NCBI GenBank assembly: GCA_017999075.1 | Contig: JAGOBX010000304.1 | Coordinates: 1-5,030, forward strand | From: Candidatus Babelota bacterium | GTDB taxonomy: Bacteria; JAGOBX01 | Direction: 5' to 3' | DNA: 5,030 nt | Part shown: in pieces, positions 1 to 5,030 of the stretch | How the letters are laid out: every line of letters starts with the position of its first letter | Numbering within the stretch: position 1 is the stretch's first letter | The notes under the pieces: model-generated | What the model was told of the DNA's origin: nothing | The model's input: only the letters and a program-made list of their open reading frames with translations | Databases searched by the model: none | Made by a program: the position numbers and the translations under genes

Positions 1-443
1 GTTCTTCTTGTTCCACAGCAGGTGGAATCAAAACCACAACTTTTGCAGTATTAATATTAACTTTAATAGCAATGATAAAAGATAATGATAAAGTCGAATT
101 ATATCACAAACAAATACCTAAATACCTTATAAATAAAACTATTTCCGTAGTAACAATTTATTTTATCATAGTATTAATAACTACAGGGTTTATTCTCCAC
201 ATAGAACATAATAAACTAGGCGATAACTCTTTTGTAAAAGTTTTATTTGAAACTGTTTCTGCTATAGGTACAGTGGGATTAAGCATGGACGTAACTCCTA
301 AACTATCCGACATTTCAAAAACAATCTATATTTTTATTATGTTCATTGGAAGAATAGGTCTTTTATCTTTTGCTGTAGCATTTGTTTCAAAAGAAAAAAA
401 ATTTTATTATAAACTTCCTGAAGAAAAAGTTTTAATAGGTTAA
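1..443 (+). CDS. ktrB: KtrB/TrkH-family potassium transporter subunit, C-terminal part (5' end outside window)
   Basis: This is the ion-conducting membrane subunit of a Ktr/Trk-type potassium uptake system, truncated by the window edge. The frame is open from base 3, well before the first internal ATG at 72. The visible part starts in the glycine-rich STAGGIKTTTF stretch, which in the family is the flexible intramembrane loop of the third M2 helix that gates the pore. It continues through the rest of that helix, a charged cytoplasmic loop, a hydrophobic M1 helix of the fourth repeat (about 133-200), the fourth pore loop with the filter-like motif GTVGLS (about 267-284), and a last helix carrying the conserved GRIG motif before a basic C-terminus. 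Family members commonly have Pro after GRIG (GRIGPL); here it is Leu. KtrB works with a cytoplasmic nucleotide- and NAD-binding partner (KtrA), which is not downstream and may lie upstream. KtrB is favoured over TrkH because of the short tail, but the two cannot be fully separated from this fragment. Confidence 0.9.
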   Translation, partial: SSCSTAGGIKTTTFAVLILTLIAMIKDNDKVELYHKQIPKYLINKTISVVTIYFIIVLITTGFILHIEHNKLGDNSFVKVLFETVSAIGTVGLSMDVTPKLSDISKTIYIFIMFIGRIGLLSFAVAFVSKEKKFYYKLPEEKVLIG

Positions 444-459
444 TAAAAAAAATATATAT

Positions 460-487
460 AAATTATTAATAAAATTGATAATTTTTT
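460..487 (+). terminator. Weak A/T-only hairpin with T-run after ktrB
   Basis: A 7-bp inverted repeat (AAATTAT at 460-466, ATAATTT at 478-484) with an 11-nt loop runs into further T residues up to 487, 16 nt after the ktrB stop. The stem has no G-C pair, so it is a weak terminator candidate, and such repeats arise easily by chance in sequence this AT-rich. Confidence 0.25.
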
Positions 488-514
488 CATTTTTATTGCA
501 TTTTTCATATGAAT

Positions 515-543
515 TTGATATAGTTAAAATAAAAATATATTAG
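515..543 (+). promoter_or_regulatory. Possible sigma-70-type promoter for the kinase-panB-SH3 unit
   Basis: TTGATA at 515-520 is separated by 17 nt from TATTAG at 538-543, a fair match to the -35/-10 consensus about 55 nt upstream of the kinase start. The gap is so AT-rich that other -10-like boxes exist, for example TATAAT at 565-570 (with TTGTCA at 545-550 but only a 14-nt spacer) and at 582-587. A promoter somewhere in 444-596 is likely because this is the only sizeable gap before the gene cluster; the exact box is a guess. Confidence 0.3.
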
Positions 544-587
544 ATTGTCATAATTGAAATATTTTATAATAAAATATTTAATATAAT

Positions 588-591
588 AGGA
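588..591 (+). promoter_or_regulatory. Ribosome binding site of the histidine kinase gene
   Basis: AGGA lies 5 nt before the ATG at 597, the only purine-rich Shine-Dalgarno-like motif just upstream in an otherwise A/T-only context. It supports that ATG as the true start. Confidence 0.6.
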
Positions 592-596
592 AATAT

Positions 597-2162
597 ATGA
601 CCAATTTATACAATTTTCCTTCTCATTCATATAACTTAATAAAATTCTATTTAGCTATAGAATCATCAAGAACTCTGGATGAATTACTTAATACCATAGG
701 AAAAGAAATTTCTAAATTTCTTGATTCTGACAGAACATCATTATTTTTATATGATAAGGAAGATAACATTTTATACTCAAAAGTGGCTCAGGGGCTTGAC
801 AATGAAATTCTAAAAATTCAAATTGGCCAAGGAATTGCCGGATATGTTGCTCAAACAAGAAAATTTTTAATTTCAAATAACGTGTATGAATGCGAATATT
901 TCGACAAAAATTTTGACAAATTCACTAATTATAAAACAGAAAAAATTTTATGTATGCCATTAATAAACATGCAGCAGGAACTGGTTGGAGTAATACAGGT
1001 TTTAAACAAAACTGACGGTAATTTCGATGAGTTTGATATTGAAAAACTCAATAGTTTAACCACCATAGTCGCTGTTGCTCTCGACAATTCTAAATTATTT
1101 GATGAATTATCTGATTTAAAATCGTATAATGAAAACATAGTAAATTCCGTGAATTTATCTATTATAGTTATTGACAAGCATAACAAAATCAAATCATATA
1201 ATCAGCATTTTATAAAAAATTTCGGGACATTAACAGAAGTAAAAATTAATTCTGACATATTAACTACTTTAAATTTTATTGATAATATTTTCGAATTAAT
1301 TCTTGACGCAAGAGAAAACGGTTTTGTCAAAAAAAACGAAATTGATTCAATTATAAATGAAAAACAATATTACTTTAACATTCAATTAAGAAAACTTACT
1401 AACGACGAAGACAATATCCTTATATTACTTGATGATTCAACAGAACTCGTTTCATTAAAAAAATCTGAACATCTCGCTCTAATCGGCAAATTTTCATCAT
1501 CAATAATTCATGATATAAAATCTCCGATGTCCATTATAAGCGGATACGCTCAACTGATAAATTCGATAGAATCATCCAATGATGCAAAAAAATATTCCAG
1601 TATTATTATTGATGAAATAAACCGGCTTGTAAATATGTCAAGAGAAATACTTGATTTTTCAAAAGGAGAAATCAAGTTAAACCTTTCTTTAATTAAAATA
1701 GGCGATTTATTTCTGATGACTGAAAGCAATATAAAATATCAGTTTGAAAGCGAACAAATGTTTTTCGAATATATCCAAAAAGATAATCCTATTGTCAACA
1801 TAGATGTTGACCGTTTTAAACGTGTAATTTATAATATCACTTCAAACGCCAAAGCAGCTATGACTGCAGGCGGAAAATTTTCAATTAAAATTTTGTTTCA
1901 TGACAAAAATAAAAATTTTATCGATATAATTTTTTCTGATACCGGAGCTGGAATACCTGAAAAATTCAGGTCAAGAATTTTTGAACCATTCGTTTCATAC
2001 AATAAATTAACCGGTACAGGTTTAGGAATGGCAATAGTGAAAAAAGTCGTGGAAGAACATAACGGAACAATAATTTTAGAAAGTGAAATTAACAAAGGAA
2101 CAAATTTTATAATAACTCTTCCTGTATACAAACACATCAGTTCAAAAAAGGAAGAAAAATAA
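597..2162 (+). CDS. Cytoplasmic GAF-PAS sensor histidine kinase
   Basis: This encodes a 521-residue two-component sensor kinase with no membrane helix or signal peptide, so it probably senses a cytoplasmic signal. Domains in order: a GAF domain (about 14-168), a PAS-like domain (about 178-285, with the typical VIDKHNKIKSYN core), a HisKA dimerisation domain (about 290-357), and a HATPase domain (about 400-511). The phosphoacceptor is His305 in HDIKSP. ATP-site motifs are the N box (Asn413, Asn417 in NITSNAKAA), the G1 box DTGAGIP (448-454), the F box FEPF (462-465) and the G2 box GTGLG (473-477), so the enzyme looks intact. The residue four after the histidine is Ser rather than the more usual Thr or Asn. 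No response regulator is encoded in the window, so its partner is unknown. The ATG has an AGGA 5 nt upstream. The gene ends 1 nt before panB, so the two are surely co-transcribed. The family call is secure; the ligand and output are unknown. Confidence 0.93.
   Translation: MTNLYNFPSHSYNLIKFYLAIESSRTLDELLNTIGKEISKFLDSDRTSLFLYDKEDNILYSKVAQGLDNEILKIQIGQGIAGYVAQTRKFLISNNVYECEYFDKNFDKFTNYKTEKILCMPLINMQQELVGVIQVLNKTDGNFDEFDIEKLNSLTTIVAVALDNSKLFDELSDLKSYNENIVNSVNLSIIVIDKHNKIKSYNQHFIKNFGTLTEVKINSDILTTLNFIDNIFELILDARENGFVKKNEIDSIINEKQYYFNIQLRKLTNDEDNILILLDDSTELVSLKKSEHLALIGKFSSSIIHDIKSPMSIISGYAQLINSIESSNDAKKYSSIIIDEINRLVNMSREILDFSKGEIKLNLSLIKIGDLFLMTESNIKYQFESEQMFFEYIQKDNPIVNIDVDRFKRVIYNITSNAKAAMTAGGKFSIKILFHDKNKNFIDIIFSDTGAGIPEKFRSRIFEPFVSYNKLTGTGLGMAIVKKVVEEHNGTIILESEINKGTNFIITLPVYKHISSKKEEK
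2148..2154 (+). promoter_or_regulatory. Ribosome binding site of panB, inside the kinase gene
   Basis: AAGGAAG lies 9 nt before the panB ATG at 2164 and sits within the last codons of the kinase gene. It is a good Shine-Dalgarno match and fixes the panB start. Confidence 0.6.
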
Positions 2163-2163
2163 A

Positions 2164-3003
2164 ATGAGCAGAATTACAATCGAATCAATCAAACATAAAA
2201 AGGCTGAAAATCAAAAAATAACAGTTTTAACTGCATATGATTATTCTACAGCAAAATTATTGGATGACTGCGGTATTGATATTATTCTCATAGGCGATTC
2301 ATTAGGTATGACTATGCTCGGATATGATTCAACCATACCAGTTACTATGAAAGAAATTTTATACCATTCAAAAGCAGTTTCTAAAGCAGTTTCTAAAGCA
2401 TTAGTTTTATCTGATATGCCTTTTATGTCTTATCAAACATCTATTAAAAATGCAATTATAAATGCAGGAAAACTAATAAAAAAAAGCGGTGTAAACGCTG
2501 TAAAACTTGAAGGAGGCAAAGAGCTTGCGCCTTTGGTAAGCAGGCTTTCTGAAATTGGAATACCTGTTGCCGGACACATAGGATTAACTCCGCAATACAT
2601 AAATAATTTAAGCGGATACAAAGTTCAAGGAAAAACTAAAGATAAAATAAAATCGTTAATCGAAGACGCTTTAGTTTTAGAGGAATCCGGAGTTTTTGCA
2701 ATCATCTGTGAATGCATTCCTGAAGAAGTTGCAAAAATTATCACTGAAAAACTCAATATTCCTACAATCGGCATAGGCGCAGGAAAATATTGTGATGGTC
2801 AAGTTTTAGTTATTAATGATATTTTAGGACTATCCGGAGAGTTTCGTCCCAAATTTGTTAAGCAATACATTGATTTAAGCGTGAAAATCAAAGATGCAGT
2901 ACATAGTTTTAAAAAAGAAGTTGACGGTCTAACATTTCCTGATGAGCAACATTCTTTTCATATACCAAACCAAATTTTATTAGATGCAGGATTAGTAAAA
3001 TGA
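2164..3003 (+). CDS. panB: 3-methyl-2-oxobutanoate hydroxymethyltransferase (ketopantoate hydroxymethyltransferase)
   Basis: PanB transfers a hydroxymethyl group from 5,10-methylenetetrahydrofolate to 2-oxoisovalerate, giving ketopantoate, the first committed step of pantothenate and coenzyme A synthesis in the cytoplasm. The 279-residue protein is of normal family length and aligns without interruption. It keeps the two metal-binding aspartates at Asp45 (IGDSLGM) and Asp84 (SDMPF), the substrate-region lysine Lys114 (VKLEGG), the GHIGLTPQ block (137-144), the GYKVQG block (151-156), the catalytic-base glutamate Glu183 (CECIP) and the GIGAG block (203-207). It ends with the EQHSFH motif near residue 260. 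An active TIM-barrel enzyme is expected. Residues 70-79 are encoded by a 12-bp tandem repeat (separate entry). The gene begins 1 nt after the kinase stop and its TGA overlaps the next gene's ATG. panC, panD and panE are absent from the window, so the rest of the pathway must lie elsewhere or the intermediates come from outside. Confidence 0.96.
   Translation: MSRITIESIKHKKAENQKITVLTAYDYSTAKLLDDCGIDIILIGDSLGMTMLGYDSTIPVTMKEILYHSKAVSKAVSKALVLSDMPFMSYQTSIKNAIINAGKLIKKSGVNAVKLEGGKELAPLVSRLSEIGIPVAGHIGLTPQYINNLSGYKVQGKTKDKIKSLIEDALVLEESGVFAIICECIPEEVAKIITEKLNIPTIGIGAGKYCDGQVLVINDILGLSGEFRPKFVKQYIDLSVKIKDAVHSFKKEVDGLTFPDEQHSFHIPNQILLDAGLVK
2371..2400 (+). repeat. 12-bp tandem repeat (2.5 copies) inside panB
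   Basis: The unit AAAGCAGTTTCT occurs exactly twice in a row and is followed by its first six bases. It is in frame and encodes KAVSKAVSKA, residues 70-79 of PanB, just before the metal-binding SDMPF motif. The spacing from His68 to Asp84 equals that in the E. coli enzyme as I recall it, so the repeat does not appear to lengthen the protein. Confidence 0.8.
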
Positions 3004-4079
3004 AATTTTTAAAAATATTATTCATAATTATATTTGCAGGCTGTATTTTTGTTATAGGAAACTATGCAGGTTCAAAATTTGTAAATATTCAGTTAGAAAA
3101 TGTTGAACTCGGAGCGGAAAAAAACGATGAGAATGATGATGAAAGCGATGTAACAAAGGGGTTGGATCCTTCTAACGATCACATTAAAGACAATAATATA
3201 ATACTTATGGTTATAGCCAAATCCGCTGATATCAGAGAATACCACAGCGGAAGGTCAAAAACTATAGTTACCATGTATAACGGAGAATTATTAAAAAAAA
3301 TAGATTATTTTGCAGGATGGTTCAGAGTTATCACTACTACTGGAGAAGTCGGATGGTGCTATGAACAAAGCGTTAAACAAATAAAAAAAGATATTCCTGA
3401 CGGAGTATTTCCACAGGATATTTTTTCAATACCTGTTGATTCAACTGAATTAAAAGAAAAAATTATTTTAAAACGAAGGGTATTACTGCCTCTTATTCTG
3501 ACTAAGACTAAAGTTTCTCAGGTTCGTCAGGGGCCTTCTTCATTTTATAAAGTAATAGACAAAACTTACCGCGGAGAATTGCATTATGTTTATGCTTATT
3601 CCGAAGGGTGGTTTGAAATACTAATGCCGTCCGGAGATTTCGGGTGGGTAAACAAAGACCATTTTGACACAATAAAAAATTATGATCCTGATAATGACGA
3701 ATTAACTTTCGGGATAACCGATACTTTTGAAAATATGTTTGTACCAATGCATTCAGTTAAAGGAATTGCTTCTTCATTAAAATTACATATAGGTCCGGAA
3801 CCGGAATTCAGCATTTTAAAAGAAGTAACCTCAAATCAGAATCTGCTTAGTTACGGAAGATCAGGAAAATGGTATCTTATTTATGACAGCTTCAATAAAA
3901 TCGCAGGATGGTCTCACAAAAAAAACCTTGAAATATCAAAATATATTAAATCTGTCCAGGATGATTTTTCAGAAGAAGATTCTGAGGAAACTCAAAGTTT
4001 AGAAACTCCTGTTTCAGAAACAGAAGAACAAAACAATCCTGAACAAATTAAACCTGAAAATGCCGAGGTAACTCAATAA
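3000..4079 (+). CDS. Membrane-anchored protein with three tandem bacterial SH3-like domains
   Basis: This encodes a 359-residue envelope protein of unknown specific function. A short basic start is followed by a hydrophobic segment (about 4-24) that can be a signal anchor. It contains FAGC with Cys15, a marginal lipobox, but the hydrophobic stretch runs past the cysteine, which favours a membrane helix. After an acidic linker (about 32-65) come three SH3-like repeats: about 68-127 (GWFRV, GEVGW), 167-226 (VRQGPSS, GWFEI, GDFGW) and 252-313 (LHIGPEP, KWYLI, AGW). The third is the most diverged. The C-terminal 40 residues are acidic and rich in Glu, Ser, Thr and Pro, probably disordered. Such domains in bacteria often bind cell-wall material or partner proteins; no catalytic domain is present. 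The ATG at 3000 overlaps the panB stop as ATGA, with AGGA at 2988-2991 eight nt upstream, so translation is probably coupled to panB. The domain call is good; the role is not known. Confidence 0.8.
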   Translation: MKFLKILFIIIFAGCIFVIGNYAGSKFVNIQLENVELGAEKNDENDDESDVTKGLDPSNDHIKDNNIILMVIAKSADIREYHSGRSKTIVTMYNGELLKKIDYFAGWFRVITTTGEVGWCYEQSVKQIKKDIPDGVFPQDIFSIPVDSTELKEKIILKRRVLLPLILTKTKVSQVRQGPSSFYKVIDKTYRGELHYVYAYSEGWFEILMPSGDFGWVNKDHFDTIKNYDPDNDELTFGITDTFENMFVPMHSVKGIASSLKLHIGPEPEFSILKEVTSNQNLLSYGRSGKWYLIYDSFNKIAGWSHKKNLEISKYIKSVQDDFSEEDSEETQSLETPVSETEEQNNPEQIKPENAEVTQ

Positions 4080-4143
4080 AATATTTAATTTTATCACTTT
4101 AACAATTTAATTTTTAAAAAGTGATAAAATTAAATATTTTTTT
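4078..4143 (+). terminator. Perfect 23-bp inverted repeat with T-run: terminator of the kinase-panB-SH3 unit
   Basis: The left arm at 4078-4100 and right arm at 4118-4140 are exact reverse complements over 23 bp, separated by a 17-nt A/T-rich loop. The right arm ends in a T-run that continues to 4143 (seven T in a row from 4137), the layout of an intrinsic terminator on the plus strand. The left arm starts within the SH3 gene's stop codon. The stem is almost all A-T, with two G-C pairs in the loop-proximal part (TCAC/GTGA). It is unusually long for a terminator and ends only 9 nt before the next start codon, so a regulatory role for the downstream gene is also possible. The opposite strand has no comparable T-run. 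Confidence 0.7.
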
Positions 4144-4149
4144 AAAAAC

Positions 4150-4980
4150 ATGAGTTTTCTTAAACAGATCAAATCAATCATTGAATCTCAAAAAAACATT
4201 TTTCGTTATTCAATGTTTAATTATAAAAAAACACATTGTGAAAAAGAATTATTTCATTATATAGAATCTTATAATTCAAATTTATCAAATCTGTTTACAA
4301 AATTCAAAACAAAAGAAATTGATTTAAAAAAATATAATTTTTTAGCCGAATCACTAAATGAAATCTACATTTTTTACACTGAAAAAAAATATTACGAACT
4401 TGCTGTTCTATCAAACAGTTTATATCATAAACTTTCAGAAACAATAGGTAATCCTATAAATGAAATTGATTATATTGTTTTTGAAAAAGACGGAACTTCA
4501 ATACATAAGCAAACCATTTCAAATCCGAAATCAGTTAATATTGTATTAGATAATATCCGTTCTCCATTCAATATAGGTTCAATTTTCAGAACTGCGGAAT
4601 CTTGCGGAAAAGTTGATGAGATTTATTTATGCGGTATCACTCCTACCCCAGATCATAACAGAGTTAAACGTTCCGCTATGAATACTGAAAATTCAATAAA
4701 ATGGTCGCATATTGTTTATACTGAAGAAATTATAAAAAAATTAAAATCCGACAATAAATCTATTTTCTCAGTTGAAACCACTTCAAAAAGCATAAATTAT
4801 AAATCAATCAATTACTCAGATTTTAGCAATATCGTTCTCGTTTTCGGAAACGAAGAATTCGGAATAAATCATTCTGTTCTTAACGAAAGCGATTATATTA
4901 TCAACATTCAAATGTTAGGGAAAAAAAATTCTTTAAACGTAGCTGTGGCAGCAGGAATAATTTTATATAACCTTATTTAA
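4150..4980 (+). CDS. SpoU/TrmH-family RNA 2'-O-methyltransferase
   Basis: This is an S-adenosylmethionine-dependent RNA ribose 2'-O-methyltransferase of the SPOUT superfamily (trefoil-knot fold, usually a homodimer), acting on tRNA or rRNA in the cytoplasm. All three SpoU motifs are present in the C-terminal half: motif 1 at about 135-149 (NIRSPFNIGSIFRTA, with catalytic-type Arg147), motif 2 at about 229-238 (VLVFGNEEFG, with Glu235), and motif 3 at about 255-270 (MLGKKNSLNVAVAAG). Between them, LCGITPTPDHNRVKRSAMNTE (160-180) is a block common in one TrmH subgroup. The first 125 residues, rich in Lys, Tyr, Phe and Asn, do not resemble the L30e-like domain of RlmB as far as I can judge. The exact target nucleotide cannot be told, so no symbol is given. 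ATG 4150 is the first in-frame start after a stop at 4108, but it lacks a Shine-Dalgarno motif; the next Met (4213) is no better placed. The gene follows a strong terminator-like repeat, so it probably has its own promoter. Confidence 0.9.
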   Translation: MSFLKQIKSIIESQKNIFRYSMFNYKKTHCEKELFHYIESYNSNLSNLFTKFKTKEIDLKKYNFLAESLNEIYIFYTEKKYYELAVLSNSLYHKLSETIGNPINEIDYIVFEKDGTSIHKQTISNPKSVNIVLDNIRSPFNIGSIFRTAESCGKVDEIYLCGITPTPDHNRVKRSAMNTENSIKWSHIVYTEEIIKKLKSDNKSIFSVETTSKSINYKSINYSDFSNIVLVFGNEEFGINHSVLNESDYIINIQMLGKKNSLNVAVAAGIILYNLI

Positions 4981-5030
4981 TTTTTTTTTCAAATAAATAG
5001 GGTATAAAGATTCATAAAAAAATATTATAA
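4981..5030. other. AT-rich tail after the methyltransferase gene
   Basis: A run of nine T directly follows the stop codon. A weak A/T hairpin (AATAA at 4956-4960 with TTATT at 4973-4977) precedes it inside the gene, so a weak terminator is conceivable but not convincing. TATAAA at 5003-5008 could be part of a promoter for a gene beyond the window, but no good -35 box is visible. No coding region is seen here. Confidence 0.3.

Noticed and set aside
72-443. An apparent complete 123-residue gene starting at ATG 72
   Set aside because: The frame stays open to the left edge and the residues before Met form the conserved STAGGIKTTTF segment of KtrB, so the ATG is internal.
444-596. Small gene or riboswitch in the gap before the kinase
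   Set aside because: The gap is 153 nt of almost pure A/T with no convincing small open frame with a ribosome binding site and no G/C-rich structured core typical of riboswitches.
929-1192. Minus-strand open frame of 87 codons
   Set aside because: It lies fully inside the GAF/PAS region of the kinase gene and its translation shows no recognisable domain; it is a shadow frame.
1898-2137. Minus-strand open frame of 79 codons
   Set aside because: It is antisense to the conserved ATP-binding domain of the kinase and has no independent support.
2433-2621. Minus-strand open frame of 62 codons
   Set aside because: It is antisense to the conserved core of panB, with no recognisable product.
3508-3747. 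Minus-strand open frame of 79 codons
   Set aside because: It is antisense to the second SH3-like domain and its translation has no recognisable domain.
4078-4140. Inverted repeat as the end of an insertion sequence or a CRISPR-like repeat
   Set aside because: Only one hairpin is present, with no transposase, target duplication or repeated spacing; a terminator or leader structure explains it better.

Overview
The window is low-GC (by eye well under one third G+C), and every recognisable gene lies on the plus strand. It reads as ordinary chromosomal coding sequence with short intergenic gaps. No insertion sequence, phage gene, CRISPR array, tRNA or rRNA is visible. The extreme AT bias, a soluble GAF-PAS histidine kinase, tandem bacterial SH3 domains and the SpoU methyltransferase variety would suit an AT-rich host-associated bacterium, for example a Brachyspira- or Treponema-like spirochaete. 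That assignment is an impression and no marker gene here settles it.

Layout: (1) positions 1-443 hold the C-terminal part of a KtrB/TrkH-type potassium transporter subunit, cut by the window edge. (2) Positions 444-596 are an AT-rich gap with a weak A/T-only hairpin, a possible promoter and a clear ribosome binding site. (3) Positions 597-4079 are a tightly packed three-gene unit: a cytoplasmic GAF-PAS sensor histidine kinase, panB (ketopantoate hydroxymethyltransferase, 1 nt after the kinase) and a membrane-anchored protein with three SH3-like domains (4-nt ATGA overlap with panB). (4) Positions 4078-4143 form a perfect 23-bp inverted repeat followed by a T-run, which looks like the terminator of that unit. 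(5) Positions 4150-4980 encode a SpoU/TrmH-family RNA 2'-O-methyltransferase that begins 7 nt after the inverted repeat and T-run and has no visible Shine-Dalgarno sequence. (6) The last 50 bases are AT-rich and hold no gene.

How they work together: the kinase, panB and SH3 genes are almost certainly co-transcribed and the last two are probably translationally coupled, but no biochemical link between them is obvious. The kinase has no response regulator in the window, and panB has no panC or panD beside it. No previously undescribed defence or mobile system is evident. The points most worth a second look are the inverted repeat abutting the methyltransferase start, the odd kinase-panB-SH3 linkage, and a 12-bp tandem repeat inside panB that leaves the protein length unchanged.
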